Below, one piece after another: positions 1-23,200 of a stretch of 38,319 nt of DNA. The DNA comes from Apostichopus californicus (Eukaryota > Echinodermata > Holothuroidea > Aspidochirotida > Stichopodidae): positions 1 to 38,319 of the forward strand of contig JAIPMN010009001.1 of assembly GCA_020650975.1 (NCBI GenBank). The letters run 5' to 3'. The position numbers and the translations under genes were made by a program. Under the pieces are notes generated by a model. That model saw only the letters and a program-made list of their open reading frames with translations, was not told where the DNA came from and did not search any database. Each line of letters opens with the position of its first letter. The first letter of the stretch is position 1.

Positions 1-107
1 ACGAAAAATTTTCTTGTACGCTGCGCGCCAACCCGTGGTGGCGCTCCGCTTAGATAGTCATCACCTGCTCATGGGCCCCCCCAAAATTTATTTTCGCACG
101 ACGCCCC
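1..107 (-). mobile_element. Truncated hAT-like element end
   Basis: Read on the minus strand, this stretch begins CAGGGGCGTCGTGCG, a CAG-start terminus of the kind seen in hAT transposons. It then runs into a segment (about 1-57) that matches 25847-25905 in inverted orientation, at close to 90% over about 50 bp by eye. The shared core on the plus strand contains GGTGGCGCTCCGCTTAGATAGT. The element is cut by the window edge, so its other end and target duplication cannot be seen. No coding capacity is visible. Confidence 0.5.
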
Positions 108-114
108 TGCCAGC

Positions 115-322
115 TATTCTTTCCCAACTGGCATCTTCAGGATATGTAGTCTTTTTACTAATTTTCATTTGCAAGTAGGGCTATCTTTTTATTTCGACGG
201 CTCTCACAGTTTTCTAGTTCCCAAAGAAATTGAATGGTAGTTCCACTTTTCTTTGCAGCGTTTTGTTATTAAATTGTAGAGGTAAATATGAGCATGTAAC
301 CCTGGCATTGCCGCAGGGTTAA
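115..322 (-). pseudogene. Decayed duplicate of the LARS2 terminal exon and adjacent intron
   Basis: This stretch aligns by eye with 6300-6470, which holds the 5' half of LARS2 exon 18 and the start of intron 17 sequence, in the same orientation. Shared blocks include TTCTTTCCCAACTG, ATTTTCATTTGC, CACAGTTTT, GTTATTAA and the later CATTGCC-CAGGGT. The copy has several small indels and an insertion of about 48 bp near 216-263. The splice acceptor equivalent has lost its AG: CTACAG in the gene corresponds to CTACAA here. It therefore cannot encode a working C-terminus. It abuts the hAT-like terminus at 1-107, so capture by a transposon is one explanation and segmental duplication another. Confidence 0.75.
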
Positions 323-2030
323 ATATTTCCCGTTGGCGCGCACATGATTCCATTTTTAAGTGAGGCAGGAGAATTCAAGATTCCACAAACTGATAAAATA
401 TGAGGGAGGGCAATAGGCGAACCAATGATTATATACAATTTGAAGCCGACTCCCACAAGGGGGCTTTGGGGATCATCCTCAGGGAAAAAAACATAATAAG
501 GTGCATTCTGGGGCATACTTTTATACATTAGGTCTTTAGGTCTAGCTCTAAACGAAAGTTAAGGTTGTGCTAATAAATAATCTGTGTGAGGTTGAAAAAA
601 GCGGTGTGCATCCGAAAGTAGTAGTGGTCTAATTCTTCCCCGGCTGAATGCAAAATTGATCCCCAGACGGAACAGCATTCCCCCCTAACTGGATAAAGGT
701 GGGGAACCCCGTCATCATAGATGGACTTTGTGATAGAGATAACTGTAAGGAACAAAATCCCAACCTATATTCAAAGTTCACAGTTATAAATTGAACATAT
801 AAAATTTAATTTATGATGTCTGTTTTAAGATCAATGTCATATTTTATACAGAAATTTCCATTTGAGACACCTAACGGTAACACGTACTGTTTGAAGATAT
901 CTTGGAAATATTTTGAGATAAATTATTATTATGAATTATTTTGATCTAAATGGAACTTTTCAAAATATGGATGAATATATTTGATGCTATGATCGTTTAT
1001 GATGACACGATTATTTTCCTGCTGAGAATGAGTTTTGTAACACGATTGTTTTGCTGCGATTGATTTTGGTGCTGCGATCGCTGCCCACTTGCGAGTTTTT
1101 CATGCGATCATGGCAACTTCCTGATGCATCAGCGATGATTTTTTTTTGCGCTTTCTGCGCTCAATAGGTCTGAACGTGTATTTTCATTATTTTCCCCAAA
1201 TGTAGTAACTTTGCATAGTTGGATCCCAATCAGTATAACAAGTATGCTGCTACGTACCCTCGACTTATGTCAAAGGAGTGTAGAAATATAGACTGCAGAC
1301 GCAAGATCCTTTTGACTGCTTGCTTACCAGAATGGGAACCAGAGATATAGGTTTGCAAAGCTAATGTAACTTTCCTTTACCTTGCGTTAAATCACCGCAA
1401 TTTGAGTGGAGATGTATTGCCATGGACATACAGTATGCCCAAGGTTTGTGTAGGCACCAGATTCGCTACAATTTACTTCCGCAACCAGATCCCCAACAAA
1501 CAGAAATTTCTGATATTAGTAAAGGGCATATGGGTTTCACCATGGATGTATAAATATTATGTATAAGTATTGTTTGATAAACCTGGCACAACTGATATCC
1601 AAGCGGATTGAACCAGAGAAACCACACTTGATCGTGAATGATTGTGAATGCAACATTACATGATACTGTATGATCAGTCAGAGTAGAATACTAGAAACAA
1701 TTATTGATGTAGGGATGTGTTGAAACTGAGGTTGGATTAATACAGGATGTGACCACACCCTAATAAAAAATGCAACAAATGCTCAGACTTTATATTTGTT
1801 TTATGGTACTTCCACTTTAAGATCAGTTCTTGGCTGATGGGGGATTATTATCTTTCTAATCCTATACTTGAAAAGGTTTGGCATGTAAATCTGTGTTTGC
1901 TTTGTGTACTTTTCTCATGAGCAAATAAAATACGATTTTTCTTTGCAGGTTTACAGTAACAGTGTTTTTCTCTCATGAAATTTGTTTCAAATAATGTTGA
2001 CTGGGAACCGTTCTTTTCAATTTCTTCATT
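323..2030. other. Intergenic or 5' untranslated sequence, no gene recognised
   Basis: No open frame with recognisable protein similarity was found on either strand. The longest frames are 60-80 residues and look random. The stretch is AT-rich, with a patch of repeated GCGAT words around 1020-1130. The promoter and any non-coding first exon of the downstream zinc-finger gene should lie here. A pyrimidine-rich stretch ending in TTTAG at about 2033 could be the acceptor of a 5'UTR exon. Confidence 0.5.
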
Positions 2031-2054
2031 TAGATTCAAAGTGACAAGTGAAAG

Positions 2055-4231
2055 ATGAATGAAGGCAGTAAGGAAACTACAGAACATGGTCTTGATGAGA
2101 CTACTCCACTCAGCAGCGAGCAGCAGACCAAGTTAGATATTTTCATCTGTGGACTTTGCAACATTGCTTGTAACGAGGCTGGGGATTTTCTGCGGCACAA
2201 AATATCTCGTAAGGAAACTTACTTGGTTACTCACTTACTGTTCTCCTGTACAAATTAGTTTTTCAAATAAAATATATGTATTATTTTTCACCTGATATAT
2301 GTATCTCTTTTCATTTTATGTCAGATGACACCTGGAATGGGATGTATTTTTGTCTGTTATGCAAGACAAAGGAACTTTCACAAGAATCCATTCATCACCA
2401 CTACCTCTACTTCCATAATGTGCAGACTTTAACCTCTGAGGGAATCCTACCAGATAACCTGGATGAGGTTTCTTGCCTCTCTTCCAAGCCACATAGTGTT
2501 ACCCAGCAAGGCTTAGACGAAGCTGTTAACCTTCATAGCAAAGATGTGGAACATATTATTTTATCATGCGATAGAGAGGCATCTACATCTACCTCGTCAG
2601 AACCGAAGATTAGTCCATTCGTTTGTACAGGAAAGGAGAGGGCTATCGAAGGCAGTGAACATTGCTTAAAGGGGAACCCCTCAGATCCCGCTCAATCTGT
2701 AAACCAGACCTTACCTGTTCTTGAGAGTTGTAAGTACAATGGCATTGAGAACATATCTAACATTGGAAACGTTTTAATTAGAAGTGATGAAAGTTGTGTT
2801 GAACGGAGTGATAAAGACGAGACACAAAAGTCTGCTTTATATTCACATTTTCCGGCTTCGTTTAAACCCCCTGAAAGTTGCCTCCCTAAAAGAAATCCAG
2901 TGTTAAGTTCCACGGCTCTTACGCAGATTAAGAGATTTGCATCGACGGCAGTGGCTTCATCGACTGCACGTGACGGACACAGGAAGGTCATAATAATATG
3001 TGCTCAAGGGATGAATGACAACCTTCAGGGGAGGGAAACAATAGGTACGCAACACAATCTGCAAGAAACAGCATGTACCCAAAATGAGACGCAAGAAATG
3101 ATTCATTCGGAGGTGAATAATTTCACCGGTGAGAAAGGAGATGGTGTCTCCATGGAGGAACGAAGGTTTTCCTCAATCCTGGACAGTTCTGTGGATGTAA
3201 CAAAGTATGAGAAAGATTTCCTTTTTCAAGTTGGAATGAAAGAGAGCTCAGGGAAGAACATTAGGTACTTACGGGAAGTCTACATCTGTTTGTATTGTGA
3301 AGCTTTTGAAAAGTACTGTTTGGATCGCCTCATTGTACACATGATGGACTCTCACCAGTCCGAAATCATGGACAGGTGTTCATCAGAAAAGATGAAAAGT
3401 GTGCGAATAAAGACAATCTCTGGTGTAACAGAGCCAGGTATTACTTCCTTCCAGGAGTACAGGTCAAAGCTTTTAGAGCAAAAGATAAAAGATAAAGAGA
3501 GAAGGTCTAGACGGGTGCGAGAGAAGACTCTCACCACTGGTGGCGCCGTGATGGGACTGCCTTGTCTTTACTGTTCCAAGCAATTTGCGACGCACAGCAA
3601 GCTTCAAGCTCATACAGATAAGCATCTGAACGTGAAGAGGTTTCTGTGCGAAGAGTGTGGGAGATCGTTCAGGAGCTGGCATTTACTGTGGAGTCATAAA
3701 AAGGACCATCTGAATGCATCATACGGTAAAATCAAATGTTCTCTCTGTAGCTTCCAGTCAGGTGACACACAAGCACTGAATAAACATTACAGAATCCATC
3801 CAAAACAATCTCACCTCTGCCACATCTGTGGTAATATGTATTCCTCTCTGAGGAAACATGTCAAAGTCCACTCTTTGGACAGACCCTATCCGTGCCCGTT
3901 CAAGGGGTGCACCTTCAGGTTCACGTCAGAGGTTCCTTGCAAAATACATTACCAAGCACACACCACTCAGGGTCAGAGATTTGCTTGTTCAAAGTGCAAT
4001 AACCGCTTCCCAAGGAAACATCATTTACTGAGACACCAGGTCAAAGTTCATGGAGACTCCATCGAAGCTCAAGAGAACAATTGCAACGCCTTTGCGGAAT
4101 CGTTGAGCAATTCGTTAGTTGAAACATTTCATGTCGATCATGTAGAAGAAGCAGCAGCAAAGGCAGTTATAGAAGAATTCCACGTTGTGGATCAGCATCA
4201 CCTAGATATGGTGGAAGAACTTCACCCCTAA
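2055..4231 (+). CDS. C2H2 zinc-finger protein, two coding exons, 686 residues
   Basis: Coding exons are 2055-2208 and 2325-4231. The donor is CTC|GTAAGG and the acceptor is TTATGTCAG|ATG; the junction codon is CAT (His52). That His completes a C-x2-C-x12-H-x3-H finger begun in exon 1 (Cys32, Cys35, His48, His52), which strongly supports the splice. Further fingers are at about 61-82 and 373-395, then a cluster of six at about 465-630. The seventh finger overall is short (C-x2-C-x9-H-x3-H) and the eighth is C-x4-C-x12-H-x3-H. About 290 residues between fingers 2 and 3 are polar and probably disordered. A basic stretch rich in K, E and R precedes the cluster, and the C-terminus is acidic (repeated EE and VEE). 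It is likely a nuclear DNA-binding regulator. I could not assign an orthologue. The long open frame starting at 2276 is in-frame intron sequence plus exon 2, not the true start. Confidence 0.87.
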
Positions 4232-4233
4232 GC

Positions 4234-4361
4234 TGAATTCTTACAAGCATACTGTTTGGAAGGACTGAATTCTTAGAAGCATACTGTTTGGAAGGACTGA
4301 ATTCTTAGAAGCATACTGTTTGGAAGGACTGAATTCTTAGAAGCATACTTTTTGGAAGGAG
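4234..4361 (+). repeat. Four tandem 32-bp repeats in the zinc-finger 3'UTR
   Basis: Four consecutive copies of a 32-bp unit beginning TGAATTCTTAGAAGCATACT occupy 4234-4265, 4266-4297, 4298-4329 and 4330-4361. The first copy has one G-to-C change. The last has TTTTT in place of TGTTT and ends in G. The array starts two bases after the stop codon, so it should be transcribed as the first part of the 3'UTR. Each unit contains an EcoRI site. Confidence 0.95.
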
Positions 4362-4470
4362 TATCAAACCAAGAATTCTACCGGCCGTCCAACTCCTATA
4401 CCACTTATGTCAAAACATGGAAAAGCTTACTTATATTATTTATAACCTTTTCAAATGTTAAGTTGCAAGA

Positions 4471-4476
4471 AATAAA
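4471..4476 (+). terminator. Likely polyadenylation signal of the zinc-finger gene
   Basis: This is an AATAAA hexamer 240 bp downstream of the stop codon and after the 32-bp repeat array. It is the first canonical signal in this position. The cleavage site is not resolved. Confidence 0.55.
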
Positions 4477-4479
4477 GTA

Positions 4480-6226
4480 AACCATCTTCATCATCAATAC
4501 CTTCCTCCAAGCATGATGAAAGAGGGTTGCATTTGGGGAACGGGAGGGGGTGGGGAGGCACAAATATTGAGGGGCAATGGGATATGTTATTTCCTCAGAA
4601 AACAAGATCATGCAGAGAATTGTGTTGTACATAACAAATTTGATAACTTAACATATTGAATGTTTAAAAAGTTATTATGAAACATTTAATGTCACACTTT
4701 AAAGGGAAAGTTAACTTCACTGGTCACCTCTTTAGCCCTCTTATGCATTCTATTATACACACAAACAAACTGATCCCTAACTCTCCACTCTTTTTGAACA
4801 AAATTCTTGGGACAAAGTACATCATCATGATTGTGTGATTATGTACTACACTAATATCGAAAAAAAACAGGGTTAATTAGATTGTCGAGATTGAAAACAT
4901 GAGGCTGTTTAGGACATCACATTTTATTGATATATCAACCATATATGTCATTTGATCACTTGGTTTATCTTTGAAACTCTGTATGATATTATTTTGAAGG
5001 AAATTCATGAACAATGTTCTTTGTTCATTAGCAAAAATAATTACAATTGAGAACAAGCACTCTATTGTTAAAGTTGAAACCATTTGTTGAAAACTGATTT
5101 TTGTCAATTGTTTAATATTTGGCATTTTTCACCGCTTTTCAATTTGAAATACAGGTATATTGGTTGGATTAAAGTATATATTTCCTTCAATATTTCATAT
5201 TGCGAGTAACTCTAAATCTTGATTTGTATGTCTGCCTGTAAATTTGCATATTACATAACAAAGATGTAATATTTAAGTCAAAACATATGCAAGGAATAAT
5301 TAATTAACATATCGTCAAAATGTTTATATTTTCTATTTATTGTCCAGCTGTGTTCTGCCCATAAGACATTTACATTTTAGTTGATTACCTTCATTAAAAT
5401 GATGGAAGTGCTTACCTTTGATAACAAACAAGCTTGTGTAAAAAAAAAAAAAATGAGCCAACATGGGTTTGATGTTTTTTGTTGTTTTAAGGAAACTATT
5501 TCTACCTAACATATACAGGTAACCTCCCAAATACTGTTACAAGTGCAATAAAAACACTGACTGTTGATTTCTCACAACCTTGTAATAAGAGCAGGCAACA
5601 GGCTTGTTGGAAATATATGCATGTTGTAAAATGCAAGGTGACTGAAAGTGAAAATAACAGAAATCTGCTGCTGCTCAAATAATGAGTTAATTAAGTTCAA
5701 TTAGCCCAACAAGCAACTATAAGCAAAATGGAGAACTATCTTGGTTCAACAAATGTTCAATAGACCAAACATGAGGGGGGTGCAGAGCCACGAAGACAGT
5801 CTTAGAAAGGCAGGCTGAGCTGGACTGCCTATATAACATAGGTTGATTTTCATTAGCCCAACAAAGAGATTCTGGGACTGCAAAGACACTCTCAGTAAGG
5901 CAAGCAAAATCATAGGACATGGGTATCATATCATTTTAGCTGAAGTTGATAATAGGAATGCAAACAGGGTCTAAGAAAGGCAAGCAACATGGAAATTTAC
6001 TATGTGTCCTACTGGTTACGTAACATGGGTTAAATTCCATTACCATGGCAGCTACCGCTCATATGACCTAAAATACAAACACAAAATTCCTTTGAACAAG
6101 TATCAGCAAGATGCCAGTTTTTTTCCAGTTGTCTGCTAAACAAGACTTGTGGAATGATGCAGTCAAATTTTCTCTTGCAGGGAGGAGAACAAAGCCTGTT
6201 AATATGAAATATTCAGTCAATCTTTG
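4480..6226. other. Interval between the convergent zinc-finger and LARS2 genes
   Basis: No protein-coding frame was recognised. The stretch should hold the LARS2 3'UTR. The nearest clear minus-strand AATAAA is at 5334-5339, about 890 bp past the stop, so the 3'UTR may be long or may use a variant signal. Positions 5700-6010 hold three loose copies of a segment with GCAAA...AAGGCAAGCAA, some starting TTAGCCCAACAA, which looks like an old tandem duplication. Confidence 0.45.
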
Positions 6227-19053
<12,827 letters not shown>

Positions 19054-20227
19054 TGCGTCTTCTTTTCGATGGATCTACAGTATGCTACATACATTTAATT
19101 CCATGTCATTTCATGTCTGTCTCATGGAGGCTGCCATTTTGTTTACTCAAGGTAAATTGGTTTCAGACTAAATGCATATTATAAAACATTATATAAAAGT
19201 TTAAAATATACAAAATTATTTTTAATAGTAGTTAAATTTATTAATTAAGATTAATTTAACAGTTGATCTTGGAATATATTTCTTTTTTACAAATTTAAAT
19301 TAAACTTTTCATCTTACTTTAGCGCCCTCTTTTTTGGAAACCAGTTTCCTTTACATGGTAAAAATTTGACGAAGATTTATATCTCCTTCAATCATTTGAA
19401 TCAGTTTCAAATTCATTATTTCACTGAATAGAAAATGTTTAAGATGGATTTCTAGTAACAGAGGCAACATTTTAGAATTAGAACTGTCCTCTTGCTTTCA
19501 TTTTCTGACAACATTCGGACTGACTCACACCGTTGTAGAACTTGTCTCGCAGAATCACATCCCTGCACACACTTACATTACAGGCTATATACGCACGATT
19601 CTTGGTTGTGTAGGTTAGTTGTTAAAATTGTATTCTAATCTTTGTTGCAGTGTGAAATTCAATTTCCTTGAACCAGTGCGTGAACATTCAATATAATATG
19701 ACCATAAGAATTTTCAAACTATGTAGAACAAAGATCTTGCAAATATATTAACTAGCTAAGGCTAGGCATAGCTTAGCAATGCCAATATTATCAGTGACCA
19801 TGACATGATGTATGCTAGACTACAACAATTGTGTATTATAACTGCATAAAGCTTAACCCTATAGAGGTGCCAATAATACAAGGGTTTGTTAGAATCATCC
19901 AATGCCTGTGTATCTCGTAGACAGTTTTCAAGTAGGCTAGGCTACCGTGTGCTTCATATTTTCATACATGATTATGATATCATGAATACACATGCCTAGG
20001 CTAGTTCGTATCTTCAACATGTACTTCTATGTCAGTTCTAAGTCCAGTTAAAATTAAATTATTTTTGTGACCAATTTTCATGCTACCACTTGATAGAGTT
20101 TCCAACTGAGAGACAGAAGCTTAATTACATCCCCAAGAACCTTACTTAGATCCTTGGATCATGATAATAAACTGTTAGGTAAGTTTGTACAGAATTCATT
20201 CAACCTTTCCTTATTTTTTCTCAATAG
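19054..20227. promoter_or_regulatory. Head-to-head promoter region between LARS2 and RPL13
   Basis: The two start codons are 1.18 kb apart and point away from each other. GGCTGCCATTTT at 19129-19140 reads AAAATGGCAGCC on the LARS2 strand, a good match to a YY1-type initiator-proximal element. It also starts a short upstream frame of eight codons. Pyrimidine-rich starts expected of a ribosomal protein gene occur at 19325 (CCCTCTTTTTT) and 19487 (CCTCTTGCTTTC), but I cannot choose between them. AG|GTAAGT at 20178-20184 is a strong donor for a non-coding first exon, although it would leave a 49-nt intron. Otherwise no gene is seen here. Confidence 0.5.
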
Positions 20228-20235
20228 GTTTCAAG

Positions 20236-23200
20236 ATGACTCGCTTAGGAAATGGGCAAATACCCAATGCCCACTACAGTAAGGGTTACCTAACTCATGT
20301 AAAAACATGGTTCAACCAGCCGATGCGAAAGAAGCGCAGAAGACGTACTAGAGTCATCAAAGCGCGAAAGATTGCCCCCAAACCAGTTGGTGGACTTCTT
20401 CGACCAATCGTCAGGTGCCCAACCTTCAAGTACCACACAAAAATTAGGGCTGGAAGGGGATTCAGTCTGTCAGAGCTTAAGGTAATATCATTATTCAAAT
20501 GTCAGTTTGCATCCTGTCACTCTTATTTAGCATAGAGTGAGAGACCACGTTCAGTTCTTCCTAGATGTCTCTCTCCAGAGCAGACTTGGGGCAAAGGGAA
20601 TTGAAGTGCCTGAAATCCACAACTGATTGCAATATATCAACAAAGTCATGGTGGCTATTACATTTATGGGCTTAAATTGAGAATTAGCTGATATTGGGGC
20701 AAAGATTCAAAACTTCACGTCACTATCCATCGACGCAGGATTCAATGTGCAATTTAAACAAGAATTGAAATAGCACAGAGTGACATGGGAATATGCGCTT
20801 GCTGTACGTACCAGTTTTTACTATGCAATTCAACATTCAATGGTTACTTGTGAGTGCATTTGTCTTCAATCCTGCGTGTGACTTAAATATTTACAAACTC
20901 AAAAGATGAAGACTTTTGCAACATTCATGTTCTGAATATAAACTCATGGTTTGAAGTAGTGATGGGAACGGTCCAAAAATTTGTTCCCAGGTACGGGTTT
21001 GCTCATTTCAGTCGTTCACCCGGGTGCCCGGTCATTCAACCTAATACGTAATTGGGCCTACAGGGGCATACATAAGCCTATTGTGACTACGTATATAGGC
21101 TATGCATGTATGTATGTATTTTAGGTCCTCCTGCAAGCAGGAACTCACGAAGAAGCCGTCATTGGCTCATCAAAGCCGCAAGCTGACCGAAGTCAGTTCT
21201 TAGATTCATATTTAATGTCCTTGATTATGAATTGTCAATTGTCAACAACTTATTATGCAGGCCTTCAGTCACGTATAGTGTTGAAACAATTATGCTTAAA
21301 CAAAAAATACTGATTACCGACTATTGTTTTCATAATTGGGCCGATTCCTATTTCGATTATTGGAAAAAGAGAAAATATCCCTTTTGTACGAAATTGGCAG
21401 TGTGACTTATGTCTGCTTTTATTGTGATAGCATGAATACAAGATGTCATTTGACATCTAGTGATAAGCAAAGCATTTGTGTTCTATTTTTCAATAGTCTG
21501 CAGGAATCTCCAAGAAGCATGCACGTACCATCGGTATCTCTGTGGACCACAGACGCAGGAACTTGTCAGTTGAGGGCTTACAAGCAAATGTGCAGCGCCT
21601 TAAGGAATACAAGTCTAGGTTGATCCTCTTCCCACGAAAGCCAGGCAAGCCTAAGGAGGGCGACAGTGAGGTATGTATTTGTATCTAACTTTGAATGTTT
21701 CCTTTGCATTTTAACTTCTTGTTAGATGGTCCAAACTTTAATGCTGTTACCTATTAAGGTTTATGCAGGGAAATGTCCAATAGATGTTCAAATCTTGAAA
21801 AGAAACCTACAATTCGCCATGTTTTGTAAGCATTATTTTGTATTAAAATAGCAAACAGGCTTAAAGTTCCGTTTGTAAGGAATCCAAATGAATGGGTAAG
21901 CATTTCTCCCGCAGCAAACTGGAAATGAAGAGAATTAAGGGAAATGAAAATAGCAGTTATAACATCAGTCCTCTTCCTTTCTAACATGCAAAGTAGGAAG
22001 TGAGATTTTGATGCAAATAAAAGTAGCTACTTGTGAACAGATGTCAAAAGTGGACAACATTTTGATGCTTTTCCATATCAAAGATTCAAATCAATGTAGT
22101 TGTTAGCTTCAATGGTCAAGATTCGTTTTAAATAATAAGTAAGAAAAGTACGGAAAAGAGTCTCAGATTTTGACATATTCCCAAGTTGTCAGCCAGGACT
22201 AGTTAACAAGCATATCATATTGGACACTCACTCAATAACCTTTATTTGCAGGGAATTATTTATCCAGCATGGCATCGCAAATCGTAGCAAAATGTTCAAA
22301 TTGCTATACAAGTGCACAGATGTATTGCAGGTTTTTGTAAAGAGGGAACCATATTATTTTATAAGGGACAAAGTTCCAGAGACTTCAAAACTACAATTAT
22401 GCAATATTAGGCCACTAACGTTTTGCAATATTTGTGCAATATTTATCCCATGTTTGTGCAAAATATTTATAAGAGTTTCATTAGTTTGATCAATTGCAAT
22501 CTCATTTGAGAAATACTTGCTAGATTTGGTAAACTTAATCACCCAAATTATGCAAAATGAATGCCCCCTCAATTCTACTTGGTTATTTCAACAGTGTTGT
22601 AAAACTAGAGAGTATTTCCTATTCTGTTTTTACATCCACATTGCACTGTCTGTACCACAGTTGAAATTAGGGTTGTGCGGGATCCCGGTAGTCAAGTGAA
22701 TCCCGGTATCCCGATCCCGGTATTGACTAATCCCGATCACAGTGCAATGTGTAACTACTACCGGTATTGGGAAAACAACCGGTTATTACATTCGTTTCGG
22801 TATCATTTCCGGGAATCCCGGACATAATAACAATATCTACGTGTTACTATTTGAAATAAAGAAAACAAACACGATTTTTTTTCTGGTTTCTGTGTTCTTA
22901 GTTTGAATAATATCTGATCAACGTACTGGCCTAGACCTATATATTAACAAATCAACTTTTCACGTAGTAATTTGGACCTAGGCTACACCAAATATCGAAC
23001 GTTAATTGCGCTCAACATGTTACGGGACCTCAAAGTTATTCTGAATTTTCGTTATTTATTCTTCCTTCAAACGATGATTGTCAAGGTTCCCACGTACAAA
23101 ATCTTACCCTTATGCATTCCACCTCATTTTTTTATAATAATTTTAACGGTTTTATAAATTTTGAGCCAAAACCGCAGGGAGTATATCCATTTAAATCCAT

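Noticed and set aside
2276-2324. ATG at 2276 as the start of the zinc-finger protein
   Set aside because: The 16 residues before the acceptor are intron sequence. Splicing from 2208 to 2325 completes a zinc finger, which is strong evidence for the 2055 start.
2692-2991. Antisense 99-residue open frame
   Set aside because: It lies opposite the zinc-finger coding exon and has no recognisable features; it is a shadow of the real gene.
2055-4231. Naming the zinc-finger gene after a specific human gene such as HINFP
   Set aside because: The number and spacing of fingers did not match any family I could recall with confidence.
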